This document shows positions 49,013-58,037 of a stretch of DNA of 64,000 nucleotides, piece by piece. The notes beneath the pieces were generated by a model. The model was not told the DNA's origin. It saw only the letters and a list, made by a program, of their open reading frames with translations, and searched no databases. The position numbers were made by a program, and so were the translations under genes. The stretch is from Acidimicrobiales bacterium (GTDB lineage Bacteria; Actinomycetota; Acidimicrobiia; Acidimicrobiales; MedAcidi-G1): assembly GCA_022452145.1 (NCBI GenBank), contig JAKURY010000002.1, forward strand, positions 1 through 64,000. Direction: 5' to 3'. Positions within the stretch are counted from its first letter, which is position 1. Each line of letters begins with the position of its first letter.

Positions 49013-50493
49013 TGCCGGCCATGGCCACCCCCGAGGTCCTCTGGTGGGCTCTCCTGCCCCTCCTGATCCTGTCCGTCGGCGGGTTCCTGCTGCTCACCCT
49101 GGCGTCGCTGTTCCGTCGCCTTCCAGAGGCCCTGCCCCAGGCCTGGACCGTGGTCACAGGCCTGGCCGTGCTGGTTGCCACCGTTCCGATGTGGGCGAGC
49201 GTGCAGGCCGACGGTCCGCGTTCGTTCCTGGGGGGAATGGTCGCCGTCGATGGTTCCACGGTGCTGGTCACCGCCACCCTCGCTGTGGCCGTGGTGGCCA
49301 CCGCCCTGCTGGCCCGCCCGTACCTACGGCGCGAGGACCTCCCCGGCGTCGAGCTCTACGTGCTCCTGCTGCTGTCGGCGGCCGGCGGCGTGGTCATGGC
49401 ATCGGCCGACGACCTGATCGTGCTCTTCCTCGGCCTGGAGATCCTCTCCATCGCCGTATACGTGCTGGCTGCCCTGCACCTGCGGCGCATCGAGTCCCAG
49501 GAGGCGGCGCTGAAGTACTTCGTGCTGGGTGCCTTCGCCTCGGCGTTCTTCCTGTACGGCGTGGCCCTGGTCTACGGCGCCACCGGCTCCACGCGCCTGG
49601 CCCGCATCAGCGTCCACCTGGCGTCGACAACCCTGGTCGAGGACGGGATGCTGCTGGCCGGCATCGCCCTGCTGCTGGTGGGCCTGGCCTTCAAGGTGGC
49701 CGCCGTGCCCTTCCACGCCTGGACCCCCGACGTCTACCAGGGGGCACCCAGCCCCGTGGTCGCCTGGATGGCGGCCGGCGTGAAGACGGCCGCATTCGCC
49801 GCGATGCTGCGGGTGCTGGTCGTCACCCTGGGCACGCACGCCTCGGACTGGCGTCCGGCCGTCGCGGCGCTGGCCGCAGCCAGCGTGGTCGTCGGTGCCT
49901 GGGTGGCGGTGCTGCAGACCGACGTCAAGCGGATGCTGGCCTACTCCTCGATCGCCCACGCCGGCTTCATCCTGCTAGGGGTGCAGGCGGCCAGCGACCG
50001 GGGAACCGCAGCGGTCTACGTGTACCTCGTCGTCTACACCCTCCTGGCCACGGGCAGCTTCGCAGTGGTCACCACGGTGGGCGGTCGGGGCGACGCCGAC
50101 CACGGCCTGGACGCCTACAGGGGCCTGGCCCGCCGCCAGCCGGTGCTGGCCGGGGCCTTCACCTTGCTACTCCTGGGCCAGGCCGGGGTGCCGTTCACCG
50201 GAGGCTTCGTGGCCAAGCTGGGCGTGCTGGCCGCAGCGGTCGAGGGGCGTACCTACTGGTTGGCCATAGTGGCGATGGCGGCAGCCGCGGTGGCGGCCTT
50301 CGTATACCTGCGCATCCTCGTCGCCATGTACCTCGAGGACCCCGGAGCCGACTCCATCGACCGCTCCGAGGTGCCCACCGGTGCCAGGGTCGTCGTCGGG
50401 GTCGCCTGCCTGGGCGTGCTGGTGGTCGGGGTCGCTCCGGGCCTCCTGCTGGACATCGCCGCCGATGCCGTTCCGGTGCTGGTGGGTGGCTGA
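49012..50493 (+). CDS. nuoN: NADH-quinone oxidoreductase subunit N, 14-gene operon
   Basis: A 493-residue antiporter-like subunit with FLGLEILSIAVYVLAALHLR, FKVAAVPFHAWTPDVYQGAP and QTDVKRMLAYSSIAHAGF. The ATG overlaps the nuoM stop. It is the last gene of the 14-gene operon; a 140-base gap with a new promoter follows. Confidence 0.93.
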   Translation: MPAMATPEVLWWALLPLLILSVGGFLLLTLASLFRRLPEALPQAWTVVTGLAVLVATVPMWASVQADGPRSFLGGMVAVDGSTVLVTATLAVAVVATALLARPYLRREDLPGVELYVLLLLSAAGGVVMASADDLIVLFLGLEILSIAVYVLAALHLRRIESQEAALKYFVLGAFASAFFLYGVALVYGATGSTRLARISVHLASTTLVEDGMLLAGIALLLVGLAFKVAAVPFHAWTPDVYQGAPSPVVAWMAAGVKTAAFAAMLRVLVVTLGTHASDWRPAVAALAAASVVVGAWVAVLQTDVKRMLAYSSIAHAGFILLGVQAASDRGTAAVYVYLVVYTLLATGSFAVVTTVGGRGDADHGLDAYRGLARRQPVLAGAFTLLLLGQAGVPFTGGFVAKLGVLAAAVEGRTYWLAIVAMAAAAVAAFVYLRILVAMYLEDPGADSIDRSEVPTGARVVVGVACLGVLVVGVAPGLLLDIAADAVPVLVGG

Positions 50494-50619
50494 CGGGTGG
50501 TTTGGCGGAGCGCATACGGACGCACCGGTACGGCCTTCGTGAACGTCCGACCGTCCGATAGCCTGCCCGGGACGCCCGGCCGGACAACCCGTCAGTCGTC
50601 GCCGGTTCGCTCGACTCGT

Positions 50620-50625
50620 TAGGTT
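50620..50625 (+). promoter_or_regulatory. Candidate -10 element (TAGGTT) for the 11-gene nuo operon
   Basis: TAGGTT lies in the only sizeable gap (50494-50633) between the two complex I operons and ends eight bases before the nuoA2 GTG, which has no ribosome binding site. The second operon therefore probably has its own, leaderless promoter. A CCGGG-ACG-CCCGG dyad upstream (near 50567-50579) could be the end of the first operon, but it has no T-tract. Confidence 0.55.
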
Positions 50626-50633
50626 CTCCGCCC

Positions 50634-50999
50634 GTGTCCGACTTCCTTCGCAGCTGGCTGGTGGTGGTGGTGTTCGGCGGCCTCGCGGTGCTGCTGGTCT
50701 CGGCCTTCCTGGGCCTCGGGAGCCTGCTGCGCCCCGAGCGCGAGACGCCACAGAAGCGGATCACCTACGAGTCAGGCGTCGACCCGTACGGCGACATGTG
50801 GAGCCAGTCCAACATCCGGTACTACGTGTTCGCCCTGATGTTCGTGCTGTTCGACGTGGAGGCCGTCTTCATCTTCCCATGGGCCACCCGCCTCGAGGTC
50901 TACGACGTCTTCGGCCTGGTCGAGATGGCCATATTCATCTTCATCCTGGCCCTCGGGCTGTTCTACGCCTGGCGCAAGCGCCTGCTGCGGTGGATCTGA
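50634..50999 (+). CDS. nuoA: Quinone oxidoreductase subunit A, 11-gene complex I operon
   Basis: A 121-residue, three-helix subunit A of normal length, without the basic tail of the first copy. The conserved loop reads TYESGVDPYGDMWSQ: the cysteine usual in the PYECG loop is replaced by serine. The FVLFDVEAVFIFPWA helix is typical. The start is GTG. Confidence 0.92.
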   Translation: MSDFLRSWLVVVVFGGLAVLLVSAFLGLGSLLRPERETPQKRITYESGVDPYGDMWSQSNIRYYVFALMFVLFDVEAVFIFPWATRLEVYDVFGLVEMAIFIFILALGLFYAWRKRLLRWI

Positions 51000-51019
51000 G
51001 CGGGCGGGGGGTGTAGGAG

Positions 51020-51520
51020 ATGGGTCTGGTCGAGAGCGGCAAACTGCCGAAGCCGCTCACCAAGCTGCTCAACATCAGCCGCAAGTACTCGCTGTGGGTG
51101 TACCAGTGGGGTCTGGCGTGCTGCGCCATCGAGATGGGCGCTGCGTTCGCCTCGCCCCGCTACGACGTCATGCGCCTCGGCGTGATCCCGTTCCCGGCCA
51201 GCCCGCGCCAGGCCGACCTGGTGGTGATCTCCGGCACGGTGACCGACAAGATGGCTCCGGCCGTGCGACGCCTCTACGAGCAGATGCCGGAGCCCAAGTA
51301 CGTGATCTCCATGGGCTCGTGCGCGAACTGCGGCGGTCCCTACTGGGACAGCTACTCGGTGACCAAGGGCGTCGACCAGATCATCCCGGTCGACGTGTAC
51401 GTGCCCGGTTGCCCGCCCCGCCCCGAGGCACTGCTGGAGGGCATCGTGCTGCTCCAGGAGCGCATCGCCACCGAGGACATGACCGAACGCTGGACGGTTG
51501 ATCCCATTGTCGTCACCTGA
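51020..51520 (+). CDS. nuoB: Quinone oxidoreductase subunit B, 11-gene complex I operon
   Basis: A 166-residue subunit carrying cluster N2. Ligands are Cys34, Cys35, Cys101 and Cys131 in [20 protein letters not shown] and VPGCPPRP. It lacks the long C-terminal tail of the first copy. It is preceded by GTAGGAG. Confidence 0.94.
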   Translation: MGLVESGKLPKPLTKLLNISRKYSLWVYQWGLACCAIEMGAAFASPRYDVMRLGVIPFPASPRQADLVVISGTVTDKMAPAVRRLYEQMPEPKYVISMGSCANCGGPYWDSYSVTKGVDQIIPVDVYVPGCPPRPEALLEGIVLLQERIATEDMTERWTVDPIVVT

Positions 51521-51533
51521 GGCCGGCGCCGCC

Positions 51534-52196
51534 GTGGACTCAGAGGCAGAGGCCCCGCCGGTCGACGAGCGTCGCGACGCGCTCGTCGCCGCGCTGGACG
51601 CCGCGCTGGGCGACGGCTTCGTCGAATCCCATGTCGTACCCGGCATCGACGTCTGCGTCCGCGTCACCGCCGAGGCCTGGGTGGACGCCGGCAACGCCCT
51701 TCGCGACCGCTGCGCCATGTCGTACTTCAACTTCCTCTCAGCCATCGACTGGATGCCATCGCCGTACGGCCGGGACATGGACGCCCAGGTCGACCTGGAG
51801 CCGGCCGTGGATGCCGCCCCGGCCGAGATGGGCTGGGGCCTGACCGGTGGCGAGACCCGGTTCCAGCTGCTGGCACGGGTCCACGACCCGGTCGGCCACC
51901 TAGGCGTGACCGTCAAGGCGGACCTGGTCGGCGACCGTCCCGAGGTCGATTCCTGGATTCCTGTGTACCCCGGCGCCAACTGGCACGAGCGAGAGGCGTG
52001 GGAGATGTTCGGCATCTCGTTCCGGGGCCACCCCAACCAGGTCCACCTCTACCTTCCGTCCCACTTCGAGGGGAACCCGCTGCGCAAGGACTACCCACTG
52101 CTGGCCCGTCGGGTGAAGCCTTGGCCCGGCATCGTTGACGTCGAGCTCATGCCCGGCGGGGACGACGACGCCGACGCCGAGGCGGCAGGGTCGTGA
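51534..52196 (+). CDS. nuoC: Quinone oxidoreductase subunit C, 11-gene complex I operon
   Basis: About 220 residues. The family region is WHEREAWEMFGISFRGHPN, followed by PSHFEGNPLRKDYPLLAR. I chose GTG 51534, with GAGG 12 bases ahead; TTG codons at 51498 and 51507 overlapping nuoB are alternatives, so the start is uncertain. The stop overlaps nuoD (GTGA). It is not fused to nuoD. Confidence 0.88.
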   Translation: MDSEAEAPPVDERRDALVAALDAALGDGFVESHVVPGIDVCVRVTAEAWVDAGNALRDRCAMSYFNFLSAIDWMPSPYGRDMDAQVDLEPAVDAAPAEMGWGLTGGETRFQLLARVHDPVGHLGVTVKADLVGDRPEVDSWIPVYPGANWHEREAWEMFGISFRGHPNQVHLYLPSHFEGNPLRKDYPLLARRVKPWPGIVDVELMPGGDDDADAEAAGS

Positions 52197-53365
52197 CCGC
52201 GCTGGGAGATCCCCGCCAACTCGCCTACATCGCAGGCCAGGCCAGCGACGCTCGGGTGAACCTGGAGATCGAGACCGAGGGCATGACCCTCAACATCGGC
52301 CCCCAGCACCCGGCCACCCACGGCACGCTGCGCATCGTCGTGAAGCTGGACGGCGAGCGGGTGATGCGGGCCGAGCCGGTAATGGGCTACATGCACCGCG
52401 GCTACGAGAAGCTGGCCGAGGTCCGCACGTATCCGCAGGTCACGACGCTGGTCAACCGCATCGACTGGCTGGGCAGCTTCGCCAACGAGGTGCCGTTCAT
52501 CCTGGCCGCAGAGCAGATCATGGGCGTCGAGGCGCCACCGCGTGCCCAGTGGATCCGCACCGTCCTGTTCGAGCTCTCCAGGATCGCCAACGTCGTCCTG
52601 TTCCTGGGCGACATGGGCGTGCAGCTGGGCGCCGTCACCCCTGTGTTCTTTGCCTTCCGCGACCGCGAGTTCGTCCTCAACCAGATAGAGGCGGTCACCG
52701 GCGGCCGGTTCCATCCCAACTTCGACCGCATCGGTGGCCTCAAGGACGACATCCCCAAGGGCTGGACCGAAGAGACCAGGGGGGTGCTGGGCCGGATCCG
52801 CACGTTCTGCGACGAGATGGAGGACCTGGTCACCGGCAACGAGATCTTCCAGTCCCGTACCCGTGGCATCGGCGTCATCCCGGCCGACCTGGGCCTGTCG
52901 TACGGCCTGTCGGGGGCCAACATCCGGGCCAGCGGCGTCGACTGGGATCTGCGTCGGGACGGCGGCATCGGCCTCGTCCACGACCAGCTGGACTGGAAGG
53001 TCTGGACGCATCCGGACGGTGACTCGTTCGCCCGCTACTGGGTGCGCCTCCAGGAGGTCCGCGAGGCGTGCAATATGGTCGAGCAGCTCCTGGACGGCAT
53101 CCCGTCGGGTCCGGTCATGGCCAAGGTGCCGCGCATCATCAAGGTCCCGCCCGGCGAGGCCTACGTGGAGACCGAGAACCCCCTTGGCGTCATGGGCTAC
53201 TACGTGGTCTCCAAGGGAGACCTGGTCCCGTACCGGGTCAAGATCCGCTCGGCGTCGTTCAACAACATCTCCATCACGCCGTGGTTGCTGGAGGGCACCT
53301 ACGTCCCCGACGTCGTCTCGATCCTGGCCAGCCTCTACTTCATCCTCGGGGACATCGACCGGTGA
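52193..53365 (+). CDS. nuoD: Quinone oxidoreductase subunit D (49-kDa homologue), 11-gene complex I operon
   Basis: A 390-residue subunit with NIGPQHPATHGTLRI (34-48), and GDIDR at its end. Arg69 in GYMHRGYEKLAE aligns with mitochondrial 49-kDa Arg85, the residue dimethylated by NDUFAF7. The first operon's NuoD has Thr there. It lacks the acidic N-terminal extension of the first copy. The start is GTG. Confidence 0.94.
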   Translation: MTALGDPRQLAYIAGQASDARVNLEIETEGMTLNIGPQHPATHGTLRIVVKLDGERVMRAEPVMGYMHRGYEKLAEVRTYPQVTTLVNRIDWLGSFANEVPFILAAEQIMGVEAPPRAQWIRTVLFELSRIANVVLFLGDMGVQLGAVTPVFFAFRDREFVLNQIEAVTGGRFHPNFDRIGGLKDDIPKGWTEETRGVLGRIRTFCDEMEDLVTGNEIFQSRTRGIGVIPADLGLSYGLSGANIRASGVDWDLRRDGGIGLVHDQLDWKVWTHPDGDSFARYWVRLQEVREACNMVEQLLDGIPSGPVMAKVPRIIKVPPGEAYVETENPLGVMGYYVVSKGDLVPYRVKIRSASFNNISITPWLLEGTYVPDVVSILASLYFILGDIDR

Positions 53366-54402
53366 GCGACTTCCTGACGCTGGCGGTCGAACTGGCCTGG
53401 TGGCAGCAGACCGGCATCCGTGCGGTGGTCGGCCTGGTGGCGGTGCTGCTGCCCGCCGGCACGCTCGTCTACCTCTTCCTGTTCAAGATGATGAGCTTCA
53501 TGCAGAGCCGGCTGGGCCCCATGGAGGCCGGACCGTACGGTTCGCTGCAGCTGCTGGCCGAGGTCGGCAAGTTCCTCCAGAAGGAGGACATCATCCCCGA
53601 CAAGGCCGACCGCATCGTCTTCAAGGCGGCGCCCTTCGTGGTGCTCATCTCCACGTTCCTGCTGGTCCTCGTCATCCCGGCCGGGCCGGACGCCTGGTTC
53701 ATCAACGTGGACACGGGCATCTTCCTAGCGCTGGCCGTCTCCTCGATCTCGGTGATCGGGATCCTGATGGCCGGTTGGGCGTCGTCGTCCAAGTACTCGC
53801 TGATGGGTGCCCTGCGGGCCGCCGGCCAGCTGGTTGCGTATGAGCTACCCCTGGTCCTGGCAGTGATGGGCGTGGTCATCCAGGCCGGCACGCTCAACGT
53901 CCAGGGCATCGTCATGGCCCAGGCCACCGGCGAGATCTTCGGCTGGGGTGGCATCGGCAACCCATTCATATTCACCCAGTTCCTCGGCTTCGCCATCTTC
54001 CTGGTCGCCGTCCAGGCCGAGCTCACCCAGCCGCCGTTCGACATGCCGGTGGCCGAGTCGGAGCTAGTCACCGGCTACCTGACCGAGTACTCCGGCCTCC
54101 GGTTCCTGTTGTTCTTCATCGGCGAGTTCGCCACGGCCGGCATCTTCGCGGCGCTGGCCGCCACCCTGTTCCTGGGCGGCTGGTACGTGCCGGGGATCGA
54201 TCCGACCAGCAACCTGTTCAACGTCATCGGCCCGGCGATCCTGCTCGGCAAGGTGATCCTTGTGGCCTTCCTGATCTTCTGGTTCCGGTTCACCTACCCC
54301 CGGTTCCGCGAGGACCAGCTGCAGCAGCTGGCCTGGAAGGTCCTCATCCCGCTGTCGCTTGCCAACATCGTCGTCACCGGCGTGCTGAAGGTGGTCTTCT
54401 GA
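53362..54402 (+). CDS. nuoH: Quinone oxidoreductase subunit H, 11-gene complex I operon
   Basis: A 346-residue, eight-helix subunit with [33 protein letters not shown] and [20 protein letters not shown]. The start is GTG overlapping nuoD. nuoI follows directly, with no nuoEFG between D and H, as in cyanobacterial and other 11-subunit enzymes. Confidence 0.94.
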   Translation: MSDFLTLAVELAWWQQTGIRAVVGLVAVLLPAGTLVYLFLFKMMSFMQSRLGPMEAGPYGSLQLLAEVGKFLQKEDIIPDKADRIVFKAAPFVVLISTFLLVLVIPAGPDAWFINVDTGIFLALAVSSISVIGILMAGWASSSKYSLMGALRAAGQLVAYELPLVLAVMGVVIQAGTLNVQGIVMAQATGEIFGWGGIGNPFIFTQFLGFAIFLVAVQAELTQPPFDMPVAESELVTGYLTEYSGLRFLLFFIGEFATAGIFAALAATLFLGGWYVPGIDPTSNLFNVIGPAILLGKVILVAFLIFWFRFTYPRFREDQLQQLAWKVLIPLSLANIVVTGVLKVVF

Positions 54403-54911
54403 TGCCTACGACCCCGAAGATCCCCGGCCTGGTCAAGGGCCTCGGCGTCACCCTCAAGACGATGCTGCGCACCCTCATCAAGGGGTCGCACACCGTCCAG
54501 TACCCGAGGGTCAAGGAGGCGCCGTCGCCACGGTCCCGCGGCGTGATCACCCTCCACGTGGAGAACTGCACGTCCTGCATGCTGTGCGTCCGTGAGTGCC
54601 CGGACTGGTGCATCTACATCGAGGGCCACAAGTACAAGGCGCCACCCCGCCGGCCGGGGGGCAAGCCGCGCCTCAAGAACGCCCTGGACCGCTTCGACAT
54701 CGACTACGCCCTGTGCATGTACTGCGGCATCTGCGTCGAGGTCTGCCCGTTCGAGGCCCTCTTCTGGTCGCCTGAGTTCGAGTACTCGGAGCCCAGGATC
54801 GCCGACCTGCTCCACGACAAGTCGAAGCTCAGCCAGTGGATGGAGACCGTCCCGGACTTCCAGGACTACGAGTCTGGCAGCGAGGCCAAGAAGCCGAAGG
54901 TGCCGCGTTGA
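54402..54911 (+). CDS. nuoI: Quinone oxidoreductase subunit I, 11-gene complex I operon
   Basis: A 169-residue two-cluster ferredoxin subunit. Cluster ligands are Cys56, 59, 62 and 66 ([11 protein letters not shown]), and Cys105, 108, 111 and 115 ([11 protein letters not shown]). The [20 protein letters not shown] stretch is close to cyanobacterial NdhI. In this enzyme NuoI would be the entry point for electrons, since NuoEFG are missing. It overlaps both neighbours. Confidence 0.94.
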   Translation: MPTTPKIPGLVKGLGVTLKTMLRTLIKGSHTVQYPRVKEAPSPRSRGVITLHVENCTSCMLCVRECPDWCIYIEGHKYKAPPRRPGGKPRLKNALDRFDIDYALCMYCGICVEVCPFEALFWSPEFEYSEPRIADLLHDKSKLSQWMETVPDFQDYESGSEAKKPKVPR

Positions 54912-55453
54912 GCATCCTGGCCGCTCTGGGGGAAATGGACCGCCTATCGGGCGGCGAGGTCCTCGTGGCCCAGAACGTGGCCTTTGCCATCATGGCCGTC
55001 ACCATGGTTGCCAGTGCCCTTCGCATGGTGACAACCCGCAACGTGGTCCACGCCGCCCTGTACCTGGTGGTGGTGCTGGCAGGGGTGGCGGGCCTGTTCA
55101 TCCTGCTGGGCGCCGAGTTCGTCGGCGTGACGCAGGTGCTGGTCTACATCGGGGCCATCGTCGTGCTGTTCCTGTTCGGCATCATGCTCACGAAGGGGTC
55201 CTTCGGCGACGACGATGGCGTGACCGGCGAGGGGCGCCTCATGGCAGGCCTGGTCGGGCTGCTTGTGTTCGCCGTGACGGCCGCCGCCCTGGTCGACTCG
55301 TTCGCCGACGCCGAGCTCTCCCGGGCCGCTCCGTCAACCACGGCCGAGGTCGCCGACAGCATCTTCAGCGCCTACATCGTTCCCTTCGAGGCCGTGTCGG
55401 TCCTCCTGCTGGCCGCCCTCATCGGCTCCATAGTCGTGGCAAGGAGGGACTGA
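54908..55453 (+). CDS. nuoJ: Quinone oxidoreductase subunit J, 11-gene complex I operon
   Basis: A 181-residue, five-helix subunit with [20 protein letters not shown] and [20 protein letters not shown]. The TTG overlaps the nuoI stop (TTGA); an ATG at 54935 is a weaker choice. It lacks the Asp/Pro-rich tail of the first copy. Confidence 0.9.
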   Translation: MSILAALGEMDRLSGGEVLVAQNVAFAIMAVTMVASALRMVTTRNVVHAALYLVVVLAGVAGLFILLGAEFVGVTQVLVYIGAIVVLFLFGIMLTKGSFGDDDGVTGEGRLMAGLVGLLVFAVTAAALVDSFADAELSRAAPSTTAEVADSIFSAYIVPFEAVSVLLLAALIGSIVVARRD

Positions 55454-55454
55454 C

Positions 55455-55754
55455 GTGCTACTGAACCAGTTCCTGCTGTTGTCCGCCGTCCTGTTCGCGA
55501 TCGGTGTCTACGGCGTGCTGGCCCGTCGCAACGGCGTGCTGGTGCTCATGTCGATAGAGCTGATCCTGAACGCGGTCAACATCAACCTGGTGGCCTTCGG
55601 GGCGTTCCGGGCCACCGTGGGAGGCGAGGTCTTCGCCCTCTTCGTGATCGCCGTGGCCGCCGCCGAGGTCGGGGTGGGGTTGGCCATGGTGCTGCTGCTC
55701 TACCGCAGCAGTCGGAGCATCGACCTGACCCGTATAGACCGGTTGAGGGGCTGA
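55455..55754 (+). CDS. nuoK: Quinone oxidoreductase subunit K, 11-gene complex I operon
   Basis: A 99-residue, three-helix subunit. The conserved glutamates are in MSIELILNAVNINLVAFGAF and in AAAEVGVGLAMVLLL. The start is GTG, one base after the nuoJ stop. Confidence 0.93.
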   Translation: MLLNQFLLLSAVLFAIGVYGVLARRNGVLVLMSIELILNAVNINLVAFGAFRATVGGEVFALFVIAVAAAEVGVGLAMVLLLYRSSRSIDLTRIDRLRG

Positions 55755-55758
55755 GCCG

Positions 55759-58026
55759 ATGAACGACCTCCTCCTCCTCGCTTCCACGTCTGCCGATGCC
55801 GGCCTCCCACTCGGGATCACACTCGGCGGTAGCTGGCTGCTCCGCAACGTGTGGCTGATCCCGCTGCTGCCCACCCTCTCGTTCCTGGGCATCCTCTTCT
55901 TCGGAAAGCGCATGCCCCGGGGCGGTTCCGAGTTGGGCATCGCCGCGGTGGGCATAGCCTTCGTGCTGGCCCTGCTGACCGGCGTCGCCTGGGTGGACCA
56001 CCGCGACTCCCCCCATGACGAGGAGGTCCACGTGGCGGTCATCGTCGTGGACGACCACGGCGTCGGACACGCAGACGAATCCGCCGAGGGCCACGGCGGC
56101 GGCCACCCCTCGTTGGCAGTGCAACGCACTGCCACCTGGTTCCAGGCTGGCGGCATGGCGTTCACGGTCGGCACCCTCGTCGACGGGCTGGCGGTGATGA
56201 TGCTCCTCGTCGTCACCATCGTTTCGCTGCTCGTGCACGTGTACTCCACCGAGTATGTGCGCGGCGACCGTCGGTACACCCACTTCTTCGCCTTCCTGTC
56301 GCTGTTCAGCGCCTCGATGCTCCTGTTGGTGGTGTCGGAGAACACCCTGCAGCTGCTCTGCGCCTGGGAGCTGGTCGGCGTCTGCTCGTTCGTCCTGATC
56401 GGGCACTGGTGGGAGGAGAAGCCCAACAGCGATGCGGCGCTGAAGGCCTTCCTCACCAACCGGGTGGGCGACATGGGCCTGCTGGTAGGAGTGAGCGTCC
56501 TGTTCTTCGCCGTCGGCTCGGCCCTACCCGACCGGTTCGGCTCGTTCTCCATCGCCGAGACGAACGCCCTGGCGAACAGCGGCACCCTGTCGCACACGGC
56601 GCTGCTCGTGGCCTCGTGTGGCCTGATGGCCGCAGTCATGTCGAAGTCGGGCCAGTTCTTCCTGCACACCTGGCTGCCCGACGCCATGGCCGGCCCGACG
56701 CCGGTATCGGCGCTCATCCACGCCGCCACCATGGTCGTGGCCGGCGTGTTCATGATCGCCCGCATGTACGGCGTGTTCTTCGAGGGCTTCCAGATAGGTG
56801 GCAGCTCGATCAACCTGATGGCCTTCATCGGCGGCCTCACCACCATCGTCGGCGCCTGCTTGGCATTCGTGCAGCGCGACATCAAGAAGGTGCTTGCCTA
56901 CTCGACGATCTCCCAGCTCGGCTACATGGTGATGGCCCTCGGCGTGGGCGCCTGGACGGCGGCCGTGTTCCACCTGTTCACCCACGCCTTCTTCAAGGCA
57001 TGCCTGTTCCTGGGCTCGGGCTCGGTAGCCCACGCCGTGCACGGCTTCGACATGAAGTCCGACATGGGTGGCCTCCGCAAGCGCATGCCGCACACCTACC
57101 GGACCTTCATGATCGGCACCATCGCCCTGGCCGGCCTGCCGCCGCTGGCCGGCTTCTGGTCCAAGGACGAGATCCTGGTCGGGACCGGCGGCTGGGGCCT
57201 GCTGGGCGGGACCGGCGGCAACGGCGCCTACACCCTGATGCTGGGCATGGGCATGCTCACGGCGGCGCTGACCGCCGCCTACATGACCCGCTGCGTGTAC
57301 CTGACCTTCTTCGGCGAGTTCCGGGGCCACGGCGAACCCCACGAGTCCGGCCGGCTCATAACCGTGCCGTTGTGGATCCTGGCCGGCCTGGCCATCGTCG
57401 CTGGCTTCCTGAACCTGCCCACGGGCTTCCAGCTGGCCCCCGGGTCACTGCAGGAACGGTTCGGCCACTACGTGGAGCCGGTGGCCGGCTACTTCCCGGC
57501 CATCTCCCACGCCACGCCCAGCTGGTCGTTGGCCATCGTCTCGACGCTGGTCGTGGTCGGCGGCATCGCGGCGGCCGGGTACTACTACTTCGTGAAGGTG
57601 GAGGCGGCCTCGGAGGCCGCCGGCATCAGCCTCACAGAGTTGTCCGACGGACCCACCACGAGGTACCAGCTGGCCAGGGCGGGGCTCACCCTGCTGGACA
57701 ACAGGTACTACCTCGACCACCTCTACAACGGGGTGGTGGCCGACGGCACCAAGGGGCCCGTGGCCCGCCTGGCATATCGCATCGACCAGCAGGTGATCGA
57801 CCGTACGGTCGACGTGGTCGGCCAGACCGCCGTGAAGGCGGGCACCGTCGTCTACGACAAGGTCGACCAGCTGGTGGTCGACGGGGCGGTCAACGCCACG
57901 GGCCTCGCCTCATCCGGGATGGGTGAGGAACTCCGAAAGGTCAACTCCGGCAAGGTCCAGAGCTACGCGGCAATCCTGTTCGCGGCAGCGACGGTCCTGG
58001 CCGGCCTTCTGATCGTCATCGTCTAG
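55759..58026 (+). CDS. nuoL: Quinone oxidoreductase subunit L with a His-rich loop, 11-gene complex I operon
   Basis: A 755-residue proton-pumping subunit with CAWELVGVCSFVLIGHWW, KSGQFFLHTWLPDAMAGPTP and QRDIKKVLAYSTISQLGY. Residues 81-117, in the loop before the third helix, hold seven histidines among many acidic residues (HDEEVHVAVIVVDDHGVGH and EGHGGGH). The first NuoL lacks this. The C-terminal 120 residues form the long lateral-helix part. Confidence 0.93.
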   Translation: MNDLLLLASTSADAGLPLGITLGGSWLLRNVWLIPLLPTLSFLGILFFGKRMPRGGSELGIAAVGIAFVLALLTGVAWVDHRDSPHDEEVHVAVIVVDDHGVGHADESAEGHGGGHPSLAVQRTATWFQAGGMAFTVGTLVDGLAVMMLLVVTIVSLLVHVYSTEYVRGDRRYTHFFAFLSLFSASMLLLVVSENTLQLLCAWELVGVCSFVLIGHWWEEKPNSDAALKAFLTNRVGDMGLLVGVSVLFFAVGSALPDRFGSFSIAETNALANSGTLSHTALLVASCGLMAAVMSKSGQFFLHTWLPDAMAGPTPVSALIHAATMVVAGVFMIARMYGVFFEGFQIGGSSINLMAFIGGLTTIVGACLAFVQRDIKKVLAYSTISQLGYMVMALGVGAWTAAVFHLFTHAFFKACLFLGSGSVAHAVHGFDMKSDMGGLRKRMPHTYRTFMIGTIALAGLPPLAGFWSKDEILVGTGGWGLLGGTGGNGAYTLMLGMGMLTAALTAAYMTRCVYLTFFGEFRGHGEPHESGRLITVPLWILAGLAIVAGFLNLPTGFQLAPGSLQERFGHYVEPVAGYFPAISHATPSWSLAIVSTLVVVGGIAAAGYYYFVKVEAASEAAGISLTELSDGPTTRYQLARAGLTLLDNRYYLDHLYNGVVADGTKGPVARLAYRIDQQVIDRTVDVVGQTAVKAGTVVYDKVDQLVVDGAVNATGLASSGMGEELRKVNSGKVQSYAAILFAAATVLAGLLIVIV

Positions 58027-58037
58027 GAGACGCCGAC

